Both the position numbers and the translations under genes were made by a program. The notes under the pieces were generated by a model. The model was not told where the DNA came from, made no database searches, and saw only the letters and a list, made by a program, of their open reading frames with translations. From the NCBI GenBank assembly GCA_964580995.1, contig CAZOMV010000013.1:1-64000 (forward strand): DNA of 64,000 nt, written 5' to 3'. Shown here piece after piece: positions 46,712 to 55,366 of the stretch. How positions within the stretch are numbered: the stretch's first letter is position 1; every line of letters starts with the position of its first letter. Source of the stretch: JAKJEP01 sp964580995. Lineage in GTDB: Bacteria > Planctomycetota > Phycisphaerae > Sedimentisphaerales > SM23-30.

Positions 46712-47273
46712 ATGCGATTATCGATTGTTGGTGTAGGGTATGTCGGGCTGGTCGCAGCTGGATGTCTGGCGGAAGTAGGAAACCACGTCATCTGTGTGGA
46801 CCAGGGCCAGATAAAAATTGATGATCTTAATCAAGGAATCATTCCAATATATGAATCGGGCCTGACGGAAATCGTAAAAACAATGTTTCTGCCGGACGGC
46901 TTACCTTCACCACCGATCTGAAAGAAGCGGTCAGCAATTCGCTGGTTATTTTCCTGGCCGTTGGTACACCGTCTGCTCCCGACGGCTCGGCGGATATTTC
47001 CGCTATACTTGCGGTGGCAAAAGAAATCGCCCGAAGCATGGATAGCTATCGGATCGTGGTTACCAAAAGCACGGTTCCTGTTAGCACCCACAGAAAAGTG
47101 GCGGACATTATAGTCGCTAATACCTCCCATCCTTTCTCGATTATGTCAGCAATCCGGAATTTCTTAAAGAAGGATCCGCCGTGGAAGATTTCCTTAAGCC
47201 GGGCCGGGTAATCTTCGGCACGACCAACCCCACCGTAATGGAGATTATGAAGCAGTTGTACAATCCCTTCATG
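46712..47273 (+). pseudogene. UDP-glucose/GDP-mannose dehydrogenase remnant (ugd-like), two frameshifts
   Basis: Starts MRLSIVGVGYVGLVAAGCLA, the NAD-binding GxGxxG of the UDP-glucose dehydrogenase family. Frame one ends at 46921. In the next frame SAGRLTFTTDLKEAV, VIFLAVGTPSAPDGSADISA and VVTKSTVPVSTHRKVADI continue; a third frame gives LDYVSNPEFLKEGSAVEDFL and GRVIFGTTNPTVMEIMKQLY. The first shift is explained by one missing A in the run at about 46879-46883 (GTAAAAAC instead of GTAAAAAAC). The gene stops after about 190 codons (normally about 430) and runs directly into the end of an epimerase gene. Non-functional as it stands. Confidence 0.8.
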
Positions 47274-47416
47274 CGGAAGCAAAGCCGGGTTATATCCCGG
47301 CGACCTGGGTCAATATTGATAATCTAGTCGAGGACCTGGACTACCATCCCAACACTCCAATCAAAACCGGGCTTGACCGGTTCGTTAAATGGTATCTGGA
47401 GTTTTATCAGATTTGA
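47274..47416 (+). pseudogene. 3' end of UDP-glucuronate-type NAD-dependent epimerase
   Basis: Encodes EAKPGYIPATWVNIDNLVED followed by LDYHPNTPIKTGLDRFVKWY and a stop at 47414-47416. This is the typical C-terminus of extended-SDR epimerases such as UDP-glucuronate 4-epimerase (VPATYAD-x-DDL, G-x-x-P-x-T-x-I-x-x-G-x-x-RFV-x-WY). It is fused directly after the ugd remnant, so a deletion removed the 3' part of one gene and the 5' part of the next. Confidence 0.7.
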
Positions 47417-47480
47417 GAAATAAGAATAATACGAATAAATAATGATGAGTGGAAAATGCATCCAGAATTAAGAGATTTAA

Positions 47481-48734
47481 ATGAATAAAATTATTATAAA
47501 TGGTCCAGTTGAACTCAATGGTGAAGTTATAGTGCGGGGTGCGAAAAATGCGACTTTGCCGATTTTGATCGCGGCTGCGGCGGCTAATCAGACAGTTATT
47601 TTATCCAATGTTCCAGATCAGTTGAATGACGTTCGACAGGTGTTTGAAGCACTAACAAGCGTTGGTTATCAGTTGGATATTAATAATGGGACAGTAGTTA
47701 TGCAACCTACTACAAAACCAGCAACATCGATACCCGAAGAGGTGGCCAGTAAAATACGCAGTTCATTGTTATTTCTAGGTTTATTTGCTGGAAAATACGG
47801 TTATGCTAAAATATCGAAACCAGGTGGTTGCAACTTGGGAGACAGGAAATATGACCTGCATTTGAAAGGGTTGCAAAAATTAGGAGCAACAATTACTGAA
47901 ACCGATACAGCTATTGAGGTAAAAGCCGATAGGTTAATTGGGGTAGATATTGATTTCTATCTGCCAACCACTAGTGGTACCGAAAATATTATGATCGCAG
48001 CCTGTTTTGCAGAAGGCAGAACACGAATATTTAATGCCAATACTCGCCCGGAAGTGGAAGACTTGGGCAATATGATAAATGCCATGGGGGGACAAGTCAG
48101 TGTTCGTAACCGGGTAGTTGAGGTGGTTGGTGTTAAAGAATTAAAGGGATGTCAATATCGGATTATGTCGGGTTGGGATGAAGCCTTGACCTATTTGATA
48201 GGGGGTGTATTAACAGGTGGCGAAATCTGCATAAAGGATTTTTCGCTCACGCATGTACAACAGGATGTGATGATATTGCGTCAGTCGGGAGTGGATGTGT
48301 TTGAATGGGGTGGCAATGTCTATGCTACAGCAAAAAATAATAAGCTAAAACCATTTGATCTGTTTACTGGGCCTTACCCAGCTGTGAATTCCGATTTACA
48401 GCCGATATTCTCGGCATTAGCCAGTCAGTGCCACGGTGAAAGTACGATTACAGATCAGCGGTTTACGGAGCGTTTCGCTTATGTGGGCGAATTGAAAAAG
48501 CTTGGTGTCCAGATTGATAATTATGGAAACTCTGCCATCATTACAGGCCCCAATCGACTCAAAGGTAATAAGGTAAAAGCTCTTGATTTAAGGTGTGGTG
48601 CTGCCTTACTCATATCAGCATTGAAAGCCGAGGGGATCACCATGATTGATAACTGCTATCAAATCGGCCGGGGTTACGAGGATGTAGCCGGCCGATTGAG
48701 CCAATTGGGCGCTGATATTGAAGTGATAGATTGA
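47481..48734 (+). CDS. murA: UDP-N-acetylglucosamine 1-carboxyvinyltransferase (MurA)
   Basis: 417 residues, the normal length. GAKNATLPIL (20-29) contains the conserved Lys22-Asn23, KIRSSLLFLG carries the substrate Arg, and the catalytic loop PGGCNLGDRKYDLHLKGL has the nucleophile-position Cys117. Later motifs include TTSGTENIMIAACFAEGRT and TDQRFTERFAYVGELKKLG. Reaction: phosphoenolpyruvate plus UDP-GlcNAc to enolpyruvyl-UDP-GlcNAc, the first step to UDP-MurNAc. It is immediately followed by murB with overlapping stop/start codons. It lies inside an AT-rich polysaccharide cassette rather than a cell-wall cluster, so it may be a second copy dedicated to the exopolysaccharide, or the only copy of a relocated pathway. 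Confidence 0.9.
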   Translation: MNKIIINGPVELNGEVIVRGAKNATLPILIAAAAANQTVILSNVPDQLNDVRQVFEALTSVGYQLDINNGTVVMQPTTKPATSIPEEVASKIRSSLLFLGLFAGKYGYAKISKPGGCNLGDRKYDLHLKGLQKLGATITETDTAIEVKADRLIGVDIDFYLPTTSGTENIMIAACFAEGRTRIFNANTRPEVEDLGNMINAMGGQVSVRNRVVEVVGVKELKGCQYRIMSGWDEALTYLIGGVLTGGEICIKDFSLTHVQQDVMILRQSGVDVFEWGGNVYATAKNNKLKPFDLFTGPYPAVNSDLQPIFSALASQCHGESTITDQRFTERFAYVGELKKLGVQIDNYGNSAIITGPNRLKGNKVKALDLRCGAALLISALKAEGITMIDNCYQIGRGYEDVAGRLSQLGADIEVID

Positions 48735-48736
48735 AA

Positions 48737-49696
48737 ATGTTTAATTCTGAACTAATCGAATCTTACTTAATCAGAAATAATATCATATACCAAAAGAATG
48801 AATTACTCAGAAATCATTCTACCTGGCGGATAGGTGGTCCGGCAGATTTTATCGTATATCCTAAGACCATTGAACAACTGATTTTACTAACTAAATTCGT
48901 GTATCTCATGGAAATACCACATATTGTTATTGGCAAAGGTTCAAATCTTCTTTTTTGTGATGAAGGAGTGTGCGGAATTGTTATCAAACTGGATCGGCAA
49001 TGGTCAAACTATGAAATCATTGATAATACCATTGTGGTACAGAGTGGACTGTTTGTCCCAAAACTGGCTCATATAGCTGGAGAATATGGATTATCTGGTC
49101 TAGAACATACTATCGGTATTCCTGGTAATCTTGGTGGATTAACTGCTATGAATGGTGGCAGCCAGCAAAAGAATATAAGTAGCGTTACCAAATGGGTAAG
49201 GGTAATACAACCTAGTGGGGATATAGCAACATATAAAAAAGACGAATGTGGATTTGAGTATCGGCATAGCCGTTTTTTGGATGAAAATATGATTATTGTC
49301 GAGGTCTGCCTAAAATTGCAGATTAATGATAAAAGAAAAATACATACTGAAATGATAGAGATATTGCGAAGTCGCCGTAATAAATTCCCCAGGCGATTAC
49401 CGAACTGTGGATCGGTTTTTAAAAGTACACCAGAGTTATATAAAACCATTGGTGCACCAGGCAAAATTATCGAAGAACTTGGACTAAAAGGGTATCGAAT
49501 GGGTGATGCAGAGATATCAGTTAAACATGCTAATTTTATAGTAAACAAAGGTATGGCAAAGGCAAAAGATGTTTTGAATATTATTACTCACACAATCAAT
49601 TTAGTCAAAGCTAAAATTGGTATTAGTCTTGTAAGTGAAGTCATGTTAGTAGATCATAGCGGTGTTATATTACCAATAAATGGGGATATATTTTGA
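48737..49696 (+). CDS. murB: UDP-N-acetylenolpyruvoylglucosamine reductase (MurB)
   Basis: 319 residues from ATG 48737 (a TTG at 48731 overlapping the murA stop is possible). An FAD-binding fold with NHSTWRIGGPADFIVYP, VIGKGSNLLFCDEGV and GLEHTIGIPGNLGGLTAMNG, then the catalytic Ser in NCGSVFKSTPE (about 225-235) and KHANFIVNKGMAKAKDV. Reduces enolpyruvyl-UDP-GlcNAc to UDP-MurNAc using NADPH. The coupled arrangement with murA makes joint function clear. The next gene starts inside its stop codon, so it shares the operon with polysaccharide genes. Confidence 0.9.
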   Translation: MFNSELIESYLIRNNIIYQKNELLRNHSTWRIGGPADFIVYPKTIEQLILLTKFVYLMEIPHIVIGKGSNLLFCDEGVCGIVIKLDRQWSNYEIIDNTIVVQSGLFVPKLAHIAGEYGLSGLEHTIGIPGNLGGLTAMNGGSQQKNISSVTKWVRVIQPSGDIATYKKDECGFEYRHSRFLDENMIIVEVCLKLQINDKRKIHTEMIEILRSRRNKFPRRLPNCGSVFKSTPELYKTIGAPGKIIEELGLKGYRMGDAEISVKHANFIVNKGMAKAKDVLNIITHTINLVKAKIGISLVSEVMLVDHSGVILPINGDIF

Positions 49697-50262
49697 AATT
49701 TATTGAGTGTTTTACAATTGACGATAAATTTCGAGGTATAAGAGTTTCTTTTCGTACAATGCTTTATCGTTTTTTTTTCTCTCTTCCTTATAAAGTGGTT
49801 GTGAAATATAGGATTTCAGTATATTTTCGATCATCTATGTTACCACGTTCTATTCGTAACTTTTTGTCTAACATGATAATATATAGGTTATCTAAAAGCC
49901 CCGGAGTTGAAATCAATACAAAGCATGAAATTGGTTATGGATTACTAGTTACACATCCGCATGATATTGTTATTGGAGTAGGAGTAATAATTGGTAACAA
50001 TGTAACTATTTATAATGGAGTAACAATAGGTGCCAAAAAGCTGATTTCAGAGGATCCGAATAAAGATGTTAATTCAAGATACCCTGAAATTGGTAACCAT
50101 GTAACAATATTTACTGGCGCTAAAATCATTGGCCCGGTTACAATTGGAAGCAATTCCGCAATCGGGGCTAATGCTGTCGTTATGCATTCTTTTCCCGAAA
50201 ACAGCATGATTGCTGGCATTCCAGCAAAGCTTATTTCCAGCATACAAAAGCCATGTCTATAA
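49693..50262 (+). CDS. Hexapeptide-repeat acetyltransferase (serine-acetyltransferase-like)
   Basis: 189 residues from TTG 49693 overlapping the murB TGA. The N-terminal 70 residues are basic and hydrophobic. The C-terminal left-handed beta-helix shows hexapeptide repeats: VIGVGVIIGNNVTIYNGVTI, the insertion with GNHVTIFTGAKIIGPVTI, then SAIGANAVVMHSFPENSMIA and GIPAKLI. Such proteins O- or N-acetylate sugars or serine; in this locus an O-acetyl modification of the polymer is more likely than cysteine synthesis (inference). Confidence 0.8.
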   Translation: MKFIECFTIDDKFRGIRVSFRTMLYRFFFSLPYKVVVKYRISVYFRSSMLPRSIRNFLSNMIIYRLSKSPGVEINTKHEIGYGLLVTHPHDIVIGVGVIIGNNVTIYNGVTIGAKKLISEDPNKDVNSRYPEIGNHVTIFTGAKIIGPVTIGSNSAIGANAVVMHSFPENSMIAGIPAKLISSIQKPCL

Positions 50263-51524
50263 AAAGAGATATTTTAACGACGACATCAGTCCGCATTTTT
50301 CGCGTAATATTAGGTTTTGCGGCGTCAATATTTCTTGCGAGATATCTACGTCCCGAAGGAATGGGGTTACTAGCTTCTTTTGTGGCTGTTCCATTCACTC
50401 TGGCATCTTTGTCGGAATTGGGTGTTCGGCAATCTATCGCTTATTATGTGGGACAGAAAAAGGTGAAAGTGGAAGATCTTTCAGGTGTAATCGTTACATT
50501 GTGGCTCTTTACTTCTATAGCATCATTTGTGATAACGCTCATTATCTATTACTTCCAGGGGTTGACAAATTATGGCATAGTATTTTGTGTGTTTGCTGCA
50601 GGAATAGTACCAGTAAGCATGATCAATAAATACGCCGATGGAATAGCTCTTGGCAATAAGTGGGTTCGACGAATAAACATTGGTGAGGGCTTTTATACTA
50701 TTTCGAGATTATTACTGGTACTAATTTTGGTTGTCCTATTTAAATTGAGTGTAATGGGTGCTTTGGGAATGGAGGCATTGTCCCTTCTGGTTCCCGGAGT
50801 TCTAATGCTATACTGGTTGCGAAAAGACTGTCAGATTCGCTTCAGTCCGACATTTAATTATCATTTGATATCTTCTCTTTTGCGGCAAGGCATTAAGTAT
50901 GCGATAGCATTATTCGTGATTTCGTTAAATTATCGCATTAATATTCTAATTTTACAGCACTATGTTGACAATACGCAAATCGGATATTTCAGTATCGGTG
51001 TGAGACTGGCCGAGCTACTCTGGATTATCCCCTCGGCAGTCGGTATGGTTGTATTTTCACATAGTGCTGCGTCAATAGACTCAAGATCATTTTCTCTTAA
51101 AAGCATCCGGATCATGAAGTACAATCTGTTGCTTTGCTCTGTTGGTGCAGTAATTATTGCTATTATCTGCCCGTTCTTTGTACGAATCGTATTTGGGCAG
51201 GAGTATTTGCCTAGCGTGCCTATTATCCGTCTGATGCTCCCTGGGATCGTGGCAATGGTTGTTTTCAAAGTATTGAATGCAGATTTAGCAGGAAGAGGGA
51301 AACCTTTATTTGCTCTAAATGCGTTCTTTTGTGCATTAGTTATCAATATTTTATTAAATGTTGTTCTTGTGCCCGATTATGGCGCAAAGGGTTCTGCTAT
51401 TGCATCGACAGCATCATATGTTCTGGGGTCATTATTGTTTTTGTATCTATATCTAAGAGATCTAAAATGCAATATGACTGTTGTTATACAACAACAAAGA
51501 TCCTGTAGCCTAGTTAATAAATAA
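50253..51524 (+). CDS. Wzx-type polysaccharide flippase
   Basis: 423 residues, ATG 50253 overlapping the previous gene by 10 bases. Twelve or so membrane helices begin RIFRVILGFAASIFLARYLR and continue to YLYLRDLKC. GMGLLASFVAVPFTLASLSE and GVRQSIAYYV are the typical N-terminal signature of the MATE-like polysaccharide-synthesis family. Role: flips the undecaprenyl-linked repeat unit across the inner membrane. Follows the acetyltransferase and precedes a methyltransferase after a 91-base gap. Confidence 0.88.
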   Translation: MSIKRDILTTTSVRIFRVILGFAASIFLARYLRPEGMGLLASFVAVPFTLASLSELGVRQSIAYYVGQKKVKVEDLSGVIVTLWLFTSIASFVITLIIYYFQGLTNYGIVFCVFAAGIVPVSMINKYADGIALGNKWVRRINIGEGFYTISRLLLVLILVVLFKLSVMGALGMEALSLLVPGVLMLYWLRKDCQIRFSPTFNYHLISSLLRQGIKYAIALFVISLNYRINILILQHYVDNTQIGYFSIGVRLAELLWIIPSAVGMVVFSHSAASIDSRSFSLKSIRIMKYNLLLCSVGAVIIAIICPFFVRIVFGQEYLPSVPIIRLMLPGIVAMVVFKVLNADLAGRGKPLFALNAFFCALVINILLNVVLVPDYGAKGSAIASTASYVLGSLLFLYLYLRDLKCNMTVVIQQQRSCSLVNK

Positions 51525-51615
51525 TATGCGGAGGATCAGTACTATTCATGTAGCCTTTAATGGTATTGTATTTACGCAGTATAGAGAAAATGGAGCATAA
51601 CAGAGGGACATAAGC

Positions 51616-52335
51616 ATGCCTAAAAATGTAAAGAACCTTATAAAAGCCGTGTGTCGGGTTTTTGGTCTTGATATCAGAAGAGTGAATCCTGTCGATGATA
51701 ATTATGCTTGGTTGACGAAGCACAATATTGCGTGCGTTCTAGATATAGGAGCAAATGTTGGTCAATTTGCACAGATGATTCATAAGGTTTTACCTGCAGC
51801 GGCTATATTATCATTCGAACCGATTGAAAAATGTTATCTAAGTTTGATGACTAATATGAGGAAAGTACCAACATTTCGAGCATTTAATTACGCACTTGGT
51901 GAAACAGATTCTGAGATGGAGATGCATGTGAATGATTACACGGCAAGCTCTTCTTTATTGCCAATGGCAGATCTTCATGTACATGCGTATCCCTATACAG
52001 CCAAAACGCACTTGGAGAGAATTAGAATCAGGCGCCTTGACACAATTGCTGGAGATTTGAATCTTGATGGCAATCTACTTATAAAAATTGACGTGCAAGG
52101 TTATGAGGACAAGGTAATCAGAGGGGGCCATACTGTGATTTTGCAAAGTAAGGTGCTTATTGTAGAGACAACATTTGAAAGATTATATGATGACCAACCG
52201 CTTTTCAAAAATATCTTTGAACTTTTGTCAAATATGGGATTTAGGTATATGGGTAACCTATCCCAAATGAGAAGTCCGCTTGATGGTGGTATTCTCCAAG
52301 CCGATGCGATATTCATAAGACAAGAAAATCAATAA
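51616..52335 (+). CDS. FkbM-family methyltransferase
   Basis: 239 residues, with GAGGGA about eight bases before ATG 51616. CVLDIGANVGQFAQMIHKVL is the SAM-binding loop, AAILSFEPIEKCYLSL the acidic strand, and LLIKIDVQGYEDKVIRGG the FkbM catalytic segment, ending with LKSP-like SQMRSPLDGGILQADAIFI. Likely O-methylates a sugar of the polymer. Confidence 0.88.
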   Translation: MPKNVKNLIKAVCRVFGLDIRRVNPVDDNYAWLTKHNIACVLDIGANVGQFAQMIHKVLPAAAILSFEPIEKCYLSLMTNMRKVPTFRAFNYALGETDSEMEMHVNDYTASSSLLPMADLHVHAYPYTAKTHLERIRIRRLDTIAGDLNLDGNLLIKIDVQGYEDKVIRGGHTVILQSKVLIVETTFERLYDDQPLFKNIFELLSNMGFRYMGNLSQMRSPLDGGILQADAIFIRQENQ

Positions 52336-52396
52336 TGTTACTTGTAATCAGTACGTTGAAAACGTGGCAGGTCCACCCATAGGTGATCAAGACGAA

Positions 52397-53593
52397 ATGC
52401 CAAGAATATTGATGATCACATATAGGTTCCCTCCCGCTAGATCGAACGAAGTGAGAAGGGTTCAAAAGATAGCCAAGGTGCTCACACAAAATGGAGTTAA
52501 GGTTGAGGTTATAACCACTTCGAATCCAGGGTGCCCTATGGATGATTATTGGCGCTATGAAGATATTGATTGTGAACTTCTGAACATAACAAGATTCGCA
52601 AGTGATAATTATAAGCCGAAAAATAAAATATTTAAAATCATATCTTCGATATTTAGGCTTGATTGGCATTTTCTCTATCTGTTTAGAGTCTTATCTTATT
52701 TGATAAGTAAGAGAAGAATGCTCGGTGAGTATGAGTATATATATTGTACAATGAGACCTTATTCGTTACTTTTATTGCCAATAATAATCAAACTATTATC
52801 AAAAAAAAACAAAGTACTTATTGATTTTCGATTTTTATTCTATATGGAAGCATATTACTACAAGGGTTTAGGAATGACCAACTATTTGTACTGGTTTTTT
52901 GATCGATGGTTGCTGAGTAAGAGTTTGAAAGCTTCAGACTATAGGATCGCATTGACCAGTGGGCTTGCAGAGAAGATAGGGAAAACCTTTGATCTCGATT
53001 TTACGGTTATTGAGCAGGGGTACGATTCAGACGAAAGGGATCTTGCTTGTGATCATAAAGAAAAGGTCCATTATTATTTGGATAACATGATCAATATTGT
53101 GTATACAGGTTCTGTTACTCCAACCCAAGCAGATCCCAAAGAGATGGCGGATATTGTATCAGTAATATTATCACATAACAGAAGAGTTGTTTTTCACTTT
53201 TTTGGACTAGTAGGCAGTTTACAGAAAAGGTTATTTGAATGTGATAGGGTTTATTTTTATGATTATCTTAACTATAAGCAATTTGTAGATGTGGTGAGAA
53301 GGGCTGATATTGTATTCATATATTATTCAAATAACTCGTTAAATGATCATAGAATAGGTACTAAGACATATGATTACATGAATTTTTCAAAACCTATCCT
53401 GTGCTATTGTTCTCAAAATCAGTTGACATTTGAGACATTAAAAAACTACAACCGTAAGCATGTGATAACAAACAATTATCATGAGAATTCATTAAATATT
53501 GATTTCGACAAACTTATGGAAAATGGAGCTAGCCTATCGAATGATCATGATGTTCATGAATTATATAAGGCGTTTTTGGAATTAGAAAAATAG
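52397..53593 (+). CDS. GT-B glycosyltransferase (GT4-like)
   Basis: 398 residues from ATG 52397 (an in-frame GTG at 52364 exists without a good ribosome-binding site). The N-terminus RILMITYRFPPARSNEVRRV is the usual start of a GT4-type enzyme. The acceptor half is helix-rich with membrane-associated segments. The C-terminal half holds MINIVYTGSVTPTQADPKEM, FHFFGLVGSLQKRLF and VRRADIVFIYYSNNSLNDHR, equivalent to the nucleotide-sugar binding region. Donor and linkage cannot be told. Confidence 0.8.
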   Translation: MPRILMITYRFPPARSNEVRRVQKIAKVLTQNGVKVEVITTSNPGCPMDDYWRYEDIDCELLNITRFASDNYKPKNKIFKIISSIFRLDWHFLYLFRVLSYLISKRRMLGEYEYIYCTMRPYSLLLLPIIIKLLSKKNKVLIDFRFLFYMEAYYYKGLGMTNYLYWFFDRWLLSKSLKASDYRIALTSGLAEKIGKTFDLDFTVIEQGYDSDERDLACDHKEKVHYYLDNMINIVYTGSVTPTQADPKEMADIVSVILSHNRRVVFHFFGLVGSLQKRLFECDRVYFYDYLNYKQFVDVVRRADIVFIYYSNNSLNDHRIGTKTYDYMNFSKPILCYCSQNQLTFETLKNYNRKHVITNNYHENSLNIDFDKLMENGASLSNDHDVHELYKAFLELEK

Positions 53594-53597
53594 AACC

Positions 53598-54434
53598 ATG
53601 AATAGTCCAAAAGTGTCTATTGTTACTCCGTCATTCAATCAGGCTATGTTTCTTGAGCAGACAATTCGGTCTGTTCTAAGTCAGAATTATCCAAACTTAG
53701 AGTATATTATTATGGATGGTGGGAGCGAAGACGGATCAGTCGAAATCATAAAAAAATATCGCAAGTATCTAACCTTTTGGACAAGTAAAAAAGACGCTGG
53801 CCAAGCCGATGCAATATTCAAGGGGTTTGCTATGTGTAGCGGGGATATCGTAGGATGGCTTAATTCGGATGACATTTTACTGCCAAATGCCCTCAATGTA
53901 TTAGCCGCCGCTTATACTCTAAGGAACCAGCCAGGCATAATATCCGGCAGATGTATTTTACTGAATAATTCTGGTGAAGCCTTTTCAGTTCATGTGCCGT
54001 TGGAGCGGGCTGTAATGAAAATGCTTATGATGGGGCATGGGTTAGCGCAGATGTCAACTTTTTGGAAAAAGAGTTTATATGACTCTGTAGGGGGTTTAGA
54101 CATATCAATGAAATACTCTTTTGATTATGATTTATTTGTGAGAATTCGAAAATCCTGCTCTCTGGAAATAATTGACCAATATCTTTCTGTATATCGCGTG
54201 CATGCTACGTCTAAGACTTCTACCATGTATAATGTAAGTGTACAAGAAGATCAAATGATTAGAAAGAAGTACTTACATATTATGTATCGGTTGGGCTTGC
54301 CTTTTTATCCTATGTTTTCGCGGTTTGATCCTTTGAGACGTTTTATTAATAAATATACTTGGAATAAAGACAGAAATTGCATTATTAAGATGGTACGTGA
54401 AATGAGAATTCAAAATGCGCAATTGGTCATCTAG
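53598..54434 (+). CDS. GT2-family glycosyltransferase
   Basis: 278 residues beginning KVSIVTPSFNQAMFLEQTIR, followed by SVLSQNYPNLEYIIMDGGSE and the metal-binding WLNSDDILLPNALN. WTSKKDAGQADAIFKGFAMC is typical of GT2 enzymes acting in O-antigen/EPS loci. It starts four bases after the previous stop. Inverting transferase of unknown donor. Confidence 0.9.
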   Translation: MNSPKVSIVTPSFNQAMFLEQTIRSVLSQNYPNLEYIIMDGGSEDGSVEIIKKYRKYLTFWTSKKDAGQADAIFKGFAMCSGDIVGWLNSDDILLPNALNVLAAAYTLRNQPGIISGRCILLNNSGEAFSVHVPLERAVMKMLMMGHGLAQMSTFWKKSLYDSVGGLDISMKYSFDYDLFVRIRKSCSLEIIDQYLSVYRVHATSKTSTMYNVSVQEDQMIRKKYLHIMYRLGLPFYPMFSRFDPLRRFINKYTWNKDRNCIIKMVREMRIQNAQLVI

Positions 54435-54518
54435 AATCCGGACCCTGCAATGCGCACTAAAATATAAAATGCTGTAGTACTAAGGCATGTTCATGTGGCT
54501 CTTGAGACAGGAATCTAA

Positions 54519-55337
54519 ATGAAATCTGACGTAAATAATTTTTTCATAGAAAAAGAAAAAATATATTCGGATGAGATATATGCCAAGAAGAAAGCATATA
54601 AACTGGATTGTACAAAATATGAAAATAGTGTATCAGTTCCATTAAGACAGGGAGGCACAAATCTTCGTTATCGTCCGAACAAAGCCCTTTTTGAGTTCTT
54701 GCTTCAAACTGAGTCGCATAGGATCTTGGATTGTGCTTGTGGAACTGGCCAACTATCTTTGTGGTTAGCTCAACACGGCAAGCGTGTATGGGCATTTGAT
54801 ATTTCTCAAAATGCAATTACTTTGGCGAGAGAATCAGCAGAACGATCAGGTGTGTCAAATTTGATTAGTTTTGATGCGATGGATGCAAGAAACCTTTCAT
54901 ATGAGGATAATTACTTCGATATTGTGACAGGTAAAGATTGCATACATCACCTTATTAAATACCCGGACGCAATCAAAGAATTGGCCAGGGTTTTAAAGCC
55001 TACAGGGAAAGCTGTCTTTGTGGAACCATTGGCATTAAATCCGGTTATAAATATTCTTCGTTTTATTGATATCCATTTTCACAAACGAGTGGGTGAACAC
55101 ATGTTGACCCGTCATGATCTGGCTTTTTTAAAAGATTTATTTGGCAGCATCCGCTTGGATCATTTTCATGTTGTTAGTATTTTCAACAAACTAGTTGCGC
55201 GAAAAGAAACGCAAGTTACCGGAATTAGAAGAAAACTATGTTCAATATTGGATGATATAGATGTTAGATTACTTGATATTATACCTAGTTTAAGTAAGTA
55301 TTCTAGTGTTTGTTATATTGAGCTAACAAAAACATAA
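54519..55337 (+). CDS. SAM-dependent methyltransferase (class I)
   Basis: 272 residues. ILDCACGTGQLSLWLAQHGK is motif I, VWAFDISQNAITLARESAER the acidic second strand, and LSYEDNYFDIVTGKDCIHHL with LARVLKPTGKAVFVEPLALN the post-motifs. The N-terminal 60 residues are charged and may bind the acceptor. Probably methylates a sugar or the chain terminus. Confidence 0.85.
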   Translation: MKSDVNNFFIEKEKIYSDEIYAKKKAYKLDCTKYENSVSVPLRQGGTNLRYRPNKALFEFLLQTESHRILDCACGTGQLSLWLAQHGKRVWAFDISQNAITLARESAERSGVSNLISFDAMDARNLSYEDNYFDIVTGKDCIHHLIKYPDAIKELARVLKPTGKAVFVEPLALNPVINILRFIDIHFHKRVGEHMLTRHDLAFLKDLFGSIRLDHFHVVSIFNKLVARKETQVTGIRRKLCSILDDIDVRLLDIIPSLSKYSSVCYIELTKT

Positions 55338-55366
55338 AGTATTTTCTTATATTAAGATAATATTTA

